Of a stretch of DNA of 64,000 nucleotides, positions 23,109 through 34,450 are shown piece after piece. The first letter of the stretch is position 1. Each line of letters opens with the position of its first letter. A program made the position numbers and the translations under genes. Source of the stretch: Sebastes aleutianus (taxonomy: Eukaryota > Chordata > Actinopteri > Perciformes > Sebastidae); NCBI GenBank assembly GCA_916700875.1, contig CAKAKS010000062.1, positions 4,417,373-4,481,372 on the forward strand, read 5' to 3'. The notes under the pieces are model-generated. The model was not told the DNA's origin. It saw nothing but the letters and a program-made list of their open reading frames with translations, and searched no databases.

Positions 23109-26100
23109 ATGACGGCTGCCAGTCAGGTGGAGAGAGCTGTGCTGGTAAGCTGCTGCAGCTGCTGCTGCTCTGGGTGGGCAGGGACACAACACAACACAAC
23201 ACAACACAGTGCTGTGTGTCTGCTAGCTGCTCTACTGACCGACCCGTCATGTCGGTTAATGCATCGTGTGTTGGCCTTTGTAGCTGATATATTAAAGATA
23301 ATGCAGCTGGACGTGAGTAACGTGACGTAGCTGCTGGTGCATCCGCGCGCTACAGTGCAGGTGCTGTATAGCCAGGGCTCGCGCTGCTGCCACTGTCATT
23401 CTGTGACGATGTTGACTATGGGCCTGTCTGTCTGTCTGTCTGTCTGTGTGTGTGTCAGTAACACAACCACGCATGTAGTGGTCCTAACACATGATCATGT
23501 GGCTGACTATCAACTAGGGCTGTGAGGAAAATAAAATAAATCGAAATATTCGATATTCAATATTCGAACAAAATCGAATATTGCGATATTTCGTTTTTTT
23601 TATACTGTATCGATTCTCAAAAACACTATCGATTTGTTATGAATAGTTTACATGAAAAGATTAACACAGTCAATACTTGATATTGTTTGCATAGACATGC
23701 ACCCTCTCAGTGTATGTGCCCTGAAGTAGTGCTATGATGTTGATGTTACAGTCTGTCTGTCTGTCTGTCTGTGTATATGTTAGTAACACAACCAAGCATG
23801 GAGTGATCCTTACACATGATCATGTGACTGACCAACTACGGCTGTGAGGAAAATATCGAAAAAATCGAATATTGCGATATTTCCGTTTCTGATACTGTAT
23901 CGATTCTCAAAAACATAAATTTTTAGGAATGGTTTACATGAAAAGATTAACACAGGCAATACTTAATATCGTTTGCATAGAGATGCACCCTCTCAGTGTA
24001 TATGTGCCCTTTAGTAGTGCTGTGATGTTACGAGGACGGTGATAAGATGAACCTTTTATTAGAAGAAGAAAGAAGAAAGGCACTTAATTGATCATTACAT
24101 TTTTTTCATTCTGTTATTTTACACAGAGGCCCGAAATACACACACATGCACAAACAGGACCTATATACACGCATTAATGGAGAGATGTCAGAGCGAGGGG
24201 GCCCCTGACAGGCGCCCCGAGCAGTTGGGTTGCTCAAGGGCACCTCGGCAGTGCCCAAGAGGCAAACTGGCATCTCTCCAGCTACCAGTTCACACTTAGT
24301 ACTTGGTCCATGCGGGGACTTGAACCGGCAACCGTTTGTTTCCGTTTCCGTTTCCAAGCCAAGTCCCTATGGACTGAGCTACTGCCGCCCCCTAAAATGA
24401 ATCCCCGGAGGGTTTCAAAGCAGCAACAACAGCAACCAGAGTGAAACACAGGAGAAGTACAGGTATACAAAATAATACAAACAATAAATAGATATATAAA
24501 AGATATAGAGTGAAAGAGTGAACATAGTGTGTACAGTCCGTCAATAAATAAATGTAGTATTTACAATAAATAAATGTAAATAAATGCAGTCTATAAAGTT
24601 GTATATAGGATGTATAGTGTAAAGTAAGTGTAAAGTGCGCCAGTGGTTAGAAGTTCAAGGTGGCTGCAGTGTTTAAAGGTCTTAAAGGTCCCATATCGTG
24701 CTCATTTTCAGGTTCATACTTGTATTTTGAGTTTCTAATAGAACATGTTTACATGCTGTAATGTTAAAAAAAACAACATTATTTTTCTCCTACTGTCTGT
24801 CTGAATATGCCTGTATTTACCCTCTGTATGAAACACTCCGTTTTAGTGCATTTCAGTGGAATTGCAAAGGAATGGCGTTGATAGGCAACAGTTTGGGTCC
24901 ATGTTTACTTCCTGTCAGCTGATGTTATTTACATACACTGCAACAGGAAATAAACTGGGACACATTTAGATTGTTTACGTTTAAAACCGTGTAATGGTCT
25001 AAATATTGTATATTTGTGACATCACAAATGGACAGAAATCCTAACGGCTTGTTTCAAACGCACAATTTCTAAATACAGGCTGTGTGTATTTCTCCGTATA
25101 TTGAGCGTTTTGATAGTTTAACAGTATTTATATAGCACTTAAAGCTGCTTTATAATGTAAAAGACATGGAAATCTCACTTTTTTACAATATGGAACCTTT
25201 AAAGTCCTCTTAGTTCTCATATGGGGGTCATAAATGCAAATAGAGATCCTACTGTTCTTTTTTTAACTCAGATTTTATGCACATGGTGGTGGGTTCTTTA
25301 TACTGTGACAGTTTTCCTAAAATTAGATACAAAAAAATCACAATATATCACCTTACTTACAGCATCGCAATATATTGAATCGCAACCCCTGTATCATGAT
25401 ACGTATCATATCGCCAGATTCTTGCCAATACACAGCCCTACTACAAACTGAACTCAGTTTCTCTGTAAGCTTTTAAATGAAAAGTATTCACACTGACCGT
25501 CTCTAAAGGGCCCAAGAAGCAGATGATGTCCACTGTGATGAACAAATTCCAGGCTAAGCCTTTGATCTCTGCTATATTTTCTACTGTAATGACATGACTA
25601 AATATAAACCAGTTTCTGCCTGGAAGAACTGACCACCCCATTAAGACATCAGAAGCATTATGATATGCCTCGGTAAATGGTTATTAATGATCAAAAGTTG
25701 ACATGGGTTATGGTAAATAGGCTGCTTTATTCCAAGTGTTTTATGATGTCAAAGATGTTTCCATTTTTAAATGTTCGTGGTGTGAACAAATGGAGACCCC
25801 AAAGTGCTCAATCAAATGGATATTAAGACATAATTAAATAAATAATCATATGGATGAAATGTCTAACCATGGTATTGTGAAATAATCTGTTTGTCTGGAT
25901 TGACAGAGAAAGACTGTGATGAAAAAAAGTGTCATTATGGAATAAAACTATCATCACATGATTGTACAATAAAACACACTTTAGAAATAAGGACATTTTG
26001 AATAAAAACTGCAGCAATTAAATATAAATGACCTGTAGTAAACTCTGTCTGTTATTGTGTAGGGAAAAGAAAAGGAGGAATAGCCTACTGAAAACAAAAA

Positions 26101-29100
26101 ACATGACACATTTTGTCTGTATTTATGTCCTAATGTCTTATTAAACACTTTGGGTGTACATTCAGTGGACTTCAGGGTGGACTGAGGAGGGAAGCCCTGC
26201 TGTGAGTCAGCACCCAAACCAGACCTGGAATAGCTCTGATGCAGGTTGAGGGTCCGCTGGGAAAGGAATCCTCTTCCATGCACGTTTAACTCTGTTCAAG
26301 TTCAAACTTTGATTCAAATGTATCACTGTTATATTGCACTTTTAGTCTTCCCCACTTCAACACCTCTCTCAAACACAAACAAACATTTGAACCTTTGTTT
26401 ATTGCAGAGCAGTTTTATTGTACTGCATTCTTTTAGCTCGGTGCACCTCATAAACTGGCACCTGAGTGTGCATAGCTGTAGAATAAAGTGAGGTGCAAAG
26501 TACAAATGAAAGAGCAACACGTGACTGACTGTGCAAGCTATGAAAAAAACTGTACAGCTTTACTGTAGTATAGTAGAGTAGAGTATGAATGGAAAATAAA
26601 CTGTACAACAAGTAGGAGACGTGATAACAGAACAAACAGATGTTAACAGCAAGGGGGTTGTGTTTGACTTATGATAACAGTGCATAATGATAATCTTTGT
26701 TCGTGTGAGTGTCCAGCAGTGAGACTGAGGAAGGAAGTCCTCCGTGGTGTCAGTCTGTAGCTGAAGCTGCTCCTGTATTCATCCACACAGACGTTTCCCC
26801 GAAGGAGCTCAATGTTTATTTTAACTTTTTGACAGGAGGAGGAATTCAACTGGCTGCTTAAAGAGGAAGTTCATGCTGTCCTGAAGCAGCTCCAGGATGT
26901 CCTCAAGGTAAAAGTTAACCTCTCATGTATATGTTGTATATAGGGCTCACAATATTAAAGAGCCATTCCACCAATTCTACACATGGAGATGTGTTAACCT
27001 GTAATGGTCAGTGCTACTCAGCCGGTGAACACGGTTGTATCATGTCGTCTGTAGGTCTGGAGGAGCTTTACGTTTCTAACAGACCTACAAAGTGTTGGCA
27101 GGGAAAGATGAAAAAGTGTGAGAAAGAGACTTACGAGGGTGAAAAGTGTATTTCTTTCTTTATTTTAGTTTATTTGTTACCTCAATGCAGAAAATGAGGA
27201 AGGGCGCCCACTGGCATTTTTTTATTATATTTTATTTAATTTTCTTTAGAGGGCGACCAGCGCTCCCCAGAAGGTGGCACCCTAGGCGAACGCCTGTATG
27301 GCACATGCCTTAAAGCTGAAGTAGGCGAGATTGGAGCAAATATGAATTAAAGAAAAAAGTTATTCTTATAAAACGGTCGCTATATCGTGACAGTAGTACA
27401 TGAAACGTGTAACCTAAAAAAAATACTGTGCCTCTGTGTCCTCCGGTGCTCCTTTCGGCATCTGCAAGATATCACAGACCGGAGGAAAACAAGCAGTAAG
27501 AGCTGATCTGAGGTCTGCTGTCCAGCTGCCGACTATGAGAGCCGCATGTCAATCACTCACGAACTCCGACCAAACGGTCAAACTAGGCAGTGTTGATCAA
27601 ATATGAATCAATATTATGTTAATGCCTATTTCTCAGCTCAAATGTTTTCAGAATCATCTTGTAGGTTACTGTTTAGCTGTAAAATGAGAACGTTTGTGAC
27701 GCCGCTGCCATGTTGAGATCTATTGAAGATGTTCTAAAGCCTGAAAACAGAGCCATGAGGAGGTGCAGAAGTCTAGTTTTCTCTCAGAACACTTGAATTA
27801 CAATATGCTCAAAGGTTATTATGGAATTTTTGCCCAATGATGCCAAAAATATACTGCCTACTGCCACTTTAAGCCGGCCCTGCATATGACAGCAGTGAAA
27901 GTCAATAAGTGGTATTGCATTGACCCAGTCCTAGCTGTAATGAATTTTCAACCTTGTAACCAGACCAGAAGTAGAATTATAGATCTGAAACATTCAGTGT
28001 GTAGAATTGCAATTACAATGTCAACTCAAACACTGAGATTGGAGATCGGATTCTAATAGTAAGTTTGCTCTGCCATCAACAGGAGGCGTCTAGACGTTTC
28101 TCCATGCCGGTGCCGGGCCTGGAGAGTCAACTCAAACAGGAAAACTTCATCCTCGGCAGCTCAACGTAATACTCCACCTCTGACCGTAACTCTTATATGG
28201 TGTAACTCTTATATGGTGTACAGTTACTGTGGACAGAATGCATGAAAGACTCCTCTTTAGTGAAATAATTAGGTCCTGTCTGTTTCATAACAATGTCTTG
28301 TGTGGGAGGAAGTAGCTGTCAGTTGCTCAGTGACTGTGGGCGAACGGGTCGGCCGTTTCCTCCGTGTTGTAATCTGTCCGATCAGGTGCCCTCCTCCTCC
28401 ACTCGCTGTAAAAACCTTCCCTTGCCAGAATCTGTCTTTCCTATTGTTCCTCTGATGGTGATGTTGAAATCCAAATGTGATGTTCTGTTTTGCAGCATGG
28501 ATCAAGTGAAGGGGGTGCTGACTCTGCAGGGAGAGGCTCTGACCCAGGCCGTGAGTTTGCCTCGTTCTCATTGAGGCCGTCTTCCACTCGTGTGAAAATG
28601 AAACAGTGATTTAAGATAAATGGAAAAAAAACAAAACCTTGGTTAATGTTCTGCTTTTCTTAACAGGACATAAACCTGAAGGTTGCAAAGAGCAGCCAAG
28701 TGTTACACTTTCAGTTCAGAGAGGACAAGCTGTGGAAACTGCAGCAGGTACAGTGTGCTAGGTGGAATGCCACCAGAACAATGAATAATATTAATAATAA
28801 TAATACATATTATTTGGTGGTGCCTTTCAAGACACCTTACAAAGATAGAACAATACTCAAACCGATAAAAACAGCCAGACACGACGAAAACACCAGCAGT
28901 GCGAACATAACAAAAGACATTTAGGCAGACACGAATGAGAGGGAATAAAATAATGGAAATAAAACAGTGAAGTTTGGTTGTAGCTGTGAAGGATAGTCTC
29001 ATTTTGTTTTCCCTCTTAAGGAGTTTTTCCACTTTCTGTCCTCTATTATGGACATTTTGACGAAGACAGTGTGAAGACAGTGTGAACTACACACAAATGT

Positions 29101-32100
29101 AGTCCTACAATGTGTTGTTTTTGCTCAAATTATGTTATTTTGAATTATTACACTTACACAGTTGAATACTCAATTCTGATTGGTTAATCATGGCGTTCTG
29201 CGGTGTGTAATTTCTGTATAACAGACCGTTGCTATGTATAACAGACCGTTGCTATGTATAACAGACCGTTGCTATGGGCGCAGCTCTGATGTCGCACTCT
29301 GGAGGACCTTTTTTATGTCAAAATATAGATTTCTTCAGTAAGTAGCCGTGTAATAAGCTGACATGTAGTGTAAAGCTCTTTGAGTGGTCGGGAGACTAGA
29401 AAAGGCACTATATAAATGCAAATCCATGTACTGTTGGAGGAGTTCTTTCAGCAGTTTAGTCATTATGTGTATTTCATTTTACAGCTGACTATAGGCTAGT
29501 TAGTGTTAGCAGATAAGTTCTCAGCTGACACAACACTTCTGTGTGTTCAGAGGTTTACTGACTTCAACTGGAGGTACCTCAGATGAACTGTACATAGTTG
29601 TAAATAGGCTACGATGCAGTTAATTCGTTAAATTAGAAATGTAATATATTGTATCACAGTCTGTGCCTTTTTGCGCGACACATTTCCCTAATTTTAAAGA
29701 TTAACTAAGTCGTGACAGAATTTCCGTCTCATCCATAAACTGTATATAAAGATGGACGACGCGTCTCCACTTCCCCCTTCTGTGAAAAAGTGAATCCAAA
29801 ATATCCTGCCATCTTGACATTTTGACGTCATTTGGAACCAGAGTCTGCTCAGTAATGATCGGGGGGGGGGGGTGGACTGCCCTGGGCCAGCCATTGTAAC
29901 TTAGCCTCAGCAGATACGATGTAGATACAAGGCCTGATTGGGCAGCTGAGTGTCGGCTCTTTGCTTCGGTAAGAGTAGGATTTAAAGGTCAGGCTTAGAG
30001 AATGGTGTCTGATACGTCCTTCAGGGCCTAATGAGAGGTCAAAACGTCCTCTAGCATGAATACGGGGCCTCCATAGGAATGCTCACCCAACTTTTGGCTT
30101 ACTCTCTTATCTCAGCTTTAAATATAAAATGTTATTTTTTCTTTTATGCAAATTGTATAAATGCTCACTCATCCCTCTCACAGTTCTCACCTCTCTCCTC
30201 TCGTCTCCGTTCATCCATCAGATCCAGGACGCCAGGAACCACGTGAACCAGGCCCTCCTGCTGCTTGGCGGCCGGGATGACAGCTACCACTTCAAGACGG
30301 GCGCTGAGGTTAATAAGGTCTGTCCTCTGTTTCTCATGGCAGCCACGCCCCGATCCAGTCAGTACAGAGCTGAACGTGGATCACACCCCACAGTGTTTCA
30401 CTGTGTCTCTATTACTGCCGTTTAGCTCATGGACGCCGTGATGCTCCAGCTGACGAGAGCACGGAACCGCCTCACCACCCCGGCCTCCATGACGCTGCCT
30501 GAGCTGGCCACCAGTGGGCTGATGGTACAGGACACACAACACACACTCACTGCTTTAACACATTAAGGAGCAGAGTATGACTGATGATGGATTTTTGAGG
30601 CAGTTATCGTTTTGATAAAATCCGATAATGAAGATGAACAATATATCCTCCAATATTTGTTTTTTAACAAACATATTTGATAAGATTCTCTGGTTATGGA
30701 AGAATTCTGATGAAGTTACACTATATGGCCAAAAGTACGTGGACACCTACATTGATCAGCCATAACATTATGACCACCTGCCTAATATTGAGTAGGTTCC
30801 ACTTTTCCGCCAAAACAGCCCTGACCCATCGAGGCATGGACTCCACTAGACCTCTGAAGGTCTGCTGTGGTATCTGGCACCAAGCCGTCAGTAGCAGATC
30901 CTTTAAGTCCTGTAAGTTGCGAGGTTGGGCATACAGTGACATGTTAGACCACTGGTTCCCAACCCTGTGACTTTGTGTAGTGGCCCCTGAATATATCATC
31001 AAATTTGAACGGTATTAGCCAACTCAAATCAAACTCCGCTCAATATTTCATCAGCGCCGTGTCACCATCACATTCCCTCCACCCCCGGAGCGCTGACTCA
31101 TGGTCAGCTGTAGAGCGCACGCAGCTGATGAAATTATCATCATCAGTATGTGGAAATCCAAGATAACATCAAATAGCATTAAAGAATTACAGAACACAGC
31201 GTCAACTGTTTTCAATAATGTCCAATACTGTGCATAAATCATCAAGTAGACATGACTTTATTTATTTATTTATTTATTTATTTCTGGCTTAATTGACGAG
31301 GGACTGATACAGTACACATAGACAAACTGAAAAAAAGCATCCGATCCAACTCTCACACCGTGTTTTTTTGTTTTTTTTGGCAATTTGTGAAGCGATCAGT
31401 CTGATTGTAAACAAAATATTGCGGAGGGTGACGCCTGTAATGCTGCATGATGGATGCACTGGCACTGTGAGGACTACGTGGATGGAAGAATCAGGAGGGT
31501 GTTCAGGGAGCACCTCACCCACAAGCAACTCGATCTGTGTCAAAACAATTCCTTTTCTTCCCTGAAACCTGGGAGATGGAGACATAGTGTGGATTCTCTA
31601 CAGAGTTTTCTAAATGAGGCCCCTGATCACCAACGTCAGTGCAGCTTCTCACTGATGCTCTGGTGTCTGAATGGGAGCAAATCCCTGCTGCCATGTTCCA
31701 ACATCTGACGGAAAGACTGAAACCAGAAGAGCGGAGGCTGATATAGCAGCACGCATGGGTGCAACATTAGCGTGTCCACATAAGTTTGGGCCATGTAGTG
31801 TAATAATTACTCAGGGGGGACATTTGACAGTGCTCTCTGGTGGACGAACTACATGACACACACCTAAAGAAGACATCATTGTTTCTTATTCCTCTGCTCA
31901 CCCCGTTCTTTTTTGTCTCCCTCCATCACTAGAAAATGTTCACTCCTCCCATGCCTGGGGATGTGATGGTGAACTTTTACATCAACTTGAGCAAACTGTG
32001 CCTGACCGTCTACCAGCTTCACGTGCTGCCTCCCAACACCACTAAGGTTAGAACTCGTCGTGGCTCTGCAACACTATATGAAGCCTCACACAGCGTCACG

Positions 32101-34450
32101 GTTCGACTGATGCTTCACTGTTTGTCTCTCATCTTGGTAGAATTTCAAGCCAGCTGGAAGCTCAGTGTTGCACAACCCAGGAGCAATGTTGTAAGTCTGT
32201 CCGTCTGTCTGTCTGTCTGTATACATATAATGAATACATTAAAAGAAATAGTGATATATATAGTTAATGGAAAGAAAAAGACAATTACTTATGATATAGG
32301 GGTTTATCTTTACGTTTTTACAGCGATACGATACATATCACTTTCTATGATTCCGATACGATTCTAGGACGATATTTGGCTCATCTAGAGCGATACGATA
32401 CGATACGACACGATACGATACGACACGACACGATACGATACGATACGATACGATACGATACGATACGATACGATACGATACGATACGACAGGATACGATA
32501 CGACACGATACGATACAATACGATACGACACGATACGACACGATACGATTCAATGATTTCAAATCGATACAAATTAATTATAGATATAAACAAGTAAACA
32601 CAGATTACAGATTAAAGGCAAATACATACACCTTTTTATTTGAAAATAATACAAATGTGCAACTTCAGGACCCGCTGATTCAGTTCTCAAGATACAAGGC
32701 AGTGCAATATTCTGCAAACAGCGAGCCATTTATAATAAGGACATCACCCTCTTTTGCAATAGCAAAAATGTTTCCACACGCTGAACCTCAAACATGAAAA
32801 CCTCTCGCTCGTCTGGCTCTTCCTCGCCATCGGCCACGCTTCGTTTTGTTGTCCTCTTTCTGAGATCGCTGCTGGCGCATGTCGATGACGTCATACACAG
32901 GGAGAGCGAACCGGAGTAACGTTCAACATTTATTTACTATTAAAAGTGCTACAATATACATCCATATGATGTTTGTCCTGCTTACAGACAAGGTGCAAAT
33001 TCTTAGTATCAATACAATTATTTACCTCGCAAATCGATTTTAGATCGATGTACGTCCCCCGTGAAGGACAATTTGCCGAGTACCTATCGATGTAGTTGGA
33101 TCGTAGGAATATAAATCAATACATCGATGTAGTAGATGAAGCGTTACACCCCTATTATAGTACTTAAATTGAGAAATACTCCTACATTCTTTTAGGGACT
33201 TAGCAGGTGTATCTCTGAGGTCCCTTTAACGTCTCTTTGCTGTGAACACTTTCCTCCACAGCGAGCTCAACCACAACCGGTTTGAGGTGAGCCACGTTCA
33301 CAAGGTGGAGTGTGTGGTGCCTTGGCTTAACGATACGCTGGTATTCTTCACCATCTCGCTGCAGCTTTGTCAGCAGCTCAAGGACAAGGTGGGTGTCTCT
33401 CTGAGCGTTACATTCTCACTCGATGAATCTTGAAGTGACACGACTTCTTAAAACTGCATTAATCAATATTTTTTTTAATATTAACATTGGAGTTGTGAGC
33501 AGTGAGCAGTTGAGAGCAGTTGTGAAGTCGGAGGGGCGGCTGTTCTCAGAACTGGTTTTCCTCACTCTGTACTCCCATTTCAAATGTTCCTTCGTTGTTG
33601 CAGTTGGGAACAAAAGACGGCGTCATGGTTGCTGAATTCATCCAAAAGTGACCAAGAAATTAAAAGTGACCTGATTTCAGCTGCAGATTGTTGAAGGGTT
33701 ATTATTAGGGGGTTTTATCAGGATCCCCTTTATCAACAGAATTTTTCAAAATTGGATGTTTCTTGCTGAAATGCACCTTGGGAGTCGTAGTTAATTTCCA
33801 CCCCAAAGGTTTTTTTTTCTTACATGACTGTGAATTAGACTGAACTAGAGCACATTCACTAGCATTGCCTTAGATACACATGCAAGGTACGGTGGCCTAT
33901 ATTCACCAAAAAGGAAATCACTACACTCAGAGCCAGTGGCGGTCTTTTAGGACTTTTAGTGATGATATGGTGCCATGATTTGATGTGAGTTAGGAGTCGG
34001 GCAGCTGCGTTCTGGACCAGTTGGAGTCTATTGATGGAGGTAGTGCTTATGCCGTACAGGAGAGAGTTGCAGTAGTCGAGGCAGGAGGAGATGAAGGCGT
34101 GGATGAGCCTCTCGGCAGCAGGGCGTGCGAGAGAGGGTCTGATCTTAGCGATATTGCGCAGGTGGTAGAAGGAGATTCTGACAACTTGGCGGGTGTGGGG
34201 CTCAAGGGAGAGGGTGGGATCAAATAGAACACTGAGGTTGCGTGCCTGGGAGGAGGGGGAAACAGTGGTGCCATCAATGGTGAGTGTGGTGTTGTTGTTG
34301 TATATGGCTAAACAGGTTTATTTAAGCTTTGACCAGTTGGTTGGTAGATAATTGACTTTGCATGTGTGTAAATGTAACTAATCCTCTCCTGTCCTCCCAT
34401 CCCTGCAGATATCCGTCTTCTCCAGTTTCTGGAACTACAGACCTTTCTAA
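23109..34450 (+). CDS. rogdi: Rogdi homolog (atypical leucine zipper protein), 11 coding exons
   Basis: Coding exons: 23109-23144, 26836-26907, 28083-28165, 28496-28550, 28667-28747, 30222-30317, 30426-30524, 31933-32046, 32141-32190, 33262-33388, 34409-34450. Phases agree and the total is 855 nt (284 aa; human ROGDI is 287). The protein begins MTAASQVERAVLEEEFNWLL and ends FSSFWNYRPF, both very like human. Conserved blocks include DQVKGVLTLQGEAL, TGAEVNKLMDAVMLQLTRAR, YINLSKLCLTVYQLH and HVHKVECVVPWLND. The human protein folds into an alpha-helical bundle plus a beta domain, associates with rabconnectin-3/DMXL and the V-ATPase (RAVE-like role), and is mutated in Kohlschutter-Tonz syndrome (family knowledge). 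The start codon was chosen because it aligns with the human N-terminus and is followed directly by a consensus GTAAGC donor. Confidence 0.96.
23424..24029. repeat. Tandem duplication (about 0.3 kb x 2) with GTCT microsatellite and hAT-like interior
   Basis: Each copy starts with a (GTCT)n tract. It runs through CACATGATCATGTG, GGCTGTGAGGAAAATA, an ATTCGAATATTGCGATATTTC patch and TGTATCGATTCTCAAAAAC, and ends TGCACCCTCTCAGTGTAT. Copy 2 begins near 23753. The AATATCG-rich core resembles the terminal region of hAT-like fish repeats. Confidence 0.75.
24120..24393 (-). mobile_element. tRNA-derived SINE
   Basis: On the minus strand the head reads GGGGCGGCAGTAGCTCAGTC, with the A box in TAGCTCAGTCCATAGGG. 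A B box GGTTCAAGTCC lies 50-60 bp later. The body follows toward 24120. A short (GTTTCC)n insertion lies between the boxes. Because the A/B boxes are followed by a non-tRNA body, this is read as a SINE and not a tRNA gene. Confidence 0.7.
24682..25202. mobile_element. TTAA-flanked MITE, family A, full length, inverted
   Basis: The 521 bp copy is bounded by TTAA, with termini TTAAAGGTCCCATATCG and ATATGGAACCTTTAA. It runs as the reverse complement of the copy at 1580-2099, with the same internal landmarks (CTGTCAGCTGATGTTATTTAC, TTGTGACATCACAAATGG). Confidence 0.8.
25320..25440. mobile_element. hAT-like element remnant (one end)
   Basis: The patch with TCACAATATATCACC and CGCAATATATTGAATCG ends in CCAATACACAGCCCTA, the typical terminus of fish hAT-like repeats. 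The opposite end was not found. Confidence 0.5.
27095..27886. mobile_element. Family C element interrupted by a MITE
   Basis: The left part has AAGTGTGAGAAAGAGA, GTTACCTCAATGCAGAAAATGAGG, GAGGGCGACCAG and CACCCTAGGCGAACGCC, and stops at GCCTTAA (27307-27313). The right part resumes as TTAAGCCGGCCCTG after the MITE. The uninterrupted relative at 41985-42303 reads GCCTTAAGCCAGCCCTG. Confidence 0.75.
27310..27872. mobile_element. TTAA-flanked MITE, family B, longest copy
   Basis: The element is bounded by TTAA at 27310-27313 and 27869-27872 and is about 555 bp between them. Termini are AGCTGAAGTAGGCGAG and ATACTGCCTACTGCCACT. It has no coding frame. It is inserted in a family C element, so the target is known (see findings). 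Confidence 0.85.
28748..30221 (+). other. rogdi intron 5
   Basis: Apart from element D (29155-29365) and a short poly-G run near 29861, nothing recognisable is seen in this 1.5 kb. Confidence 0.5.
29155..29365. mobile_element. Element D, copy with three CCGTTGCTATG tandem units
   Basis: It starts TTACACAGTTGAATACTC and ends AAGTAGCCGTGTAATAAGC. ATAACAGACCGTTGCTATG is repeated three times near 29218-29275. It is inverted relative to 49440-49756. It lies in rogdi intron 5. Confidence 0.65.
30716..31801. mobile_element. Composite Tc1/mariner-like remnant
   Basis: The outer ends are TTACACTATATGGCCAAAAG and TTTGGGCCATGTAGTGTAA, inverted to each other. Just inside the left end, 30752-30950 on the minus strand encodes the tail of a Tc1-type transposase (NLQDLKDLLLTAWCQIPQQT, then FRGLVESMPRWVRAVLAEK), with the family's GATCAGCCATAACATTATGA terminus. 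Bases 31620-31760 on the plus strand resemble the tail of another transposase (TDALVSEW-like, several breaks). No copy is intact. The element lies in rogdi intron 7. Confidence 0.65.
31256..31283. repeat. (TTTA)n microsatellite
   Basis: About 28 bp of TTTA repeats in the composite element. Confidence 0.8.
32297..33154. mobile_element. hAT-like element with an expanded GATAC tract
   Basis: The ends TAGGGGTTTATC and GCGTTACACCCCTA are imperfect inverted repeats. The 8-bp flanks TTATGATA and TTATAGTA match at 6 positions. Inside, CGATAC-type sequence near the left end has expanded into a pentanucleotide array (32391-32548). The interior towards the right end has ATCGATGTA motifs. It lies in rogdi intron 9; no transposase frame is seen. 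Confidence 0.65.
32391..32548. repeat. (GATAC)n pentanucleotide satellite tract
   Basis: About 30 units of CGATA/CGACA repeat are read across 32391-32548, with scattered T-to-C and single-base variants. Open frames on both strands through the tract (repeating IVSYR or RYDTI) are artefacts of the 5-bp period. Confidence 0.95.
33931..34310. repeat. Interspersed repeat, probably LINE-derived
   Basis: The block containing GGCAGCTGCGTTCTGGACCA, GAGTTGCAGTAGTCGAGGC and GGGTGTGGGGCTCAAGGGAG matches a pattern I recognise as widespread in teleosts. Open frames on both strands are short and broken. It lies in rogdi intron 10. Confidence 0.5.

Larger units (their letters stand above)
23145..26835 (+). 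other. rogdi intron 1
   Basis: A 3.7 kb intron dominated by repeats: a two-copy tandem duplication (23424-24029), a tRNA-derived SINE on the minus strand (24120-24393), an inverted full MITE family A (24682-25202) and a hAT-like remnant ending at 25440. About 25450-26830 shows no recognised feature. Confidence 0.6.
26908..28082 (+). other. rogdi intron 2 with nested repeat
   Basis: The intron contains an element of family C (27095-27309 and 27873-27886) split by a MITE family B insertion (27310-27872). No exon is seen. Confidence 0.65.

Noticed and set aside
22857..23330. 157-codon open frame upstream of and over rogdi exon 1
   Set aside because: It covers the rogdi 5' UTR and exon 1 in a different frame from MTAASQ and runs through the GTAAGC donor. 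It shows no recognisable homology.
32338..32597. Three overlapping open frames with IVSYR/RYDTI repeats
   Set aside because: They are artefacts of a 5-bp tandem repeat that is open in several frames.
34021..34277. Overlapping open frames of 68 and 76 codons on opposite strands
   Set aside because: They lie in an interspersed repeat within rogdi intron 10 and have no splice context.
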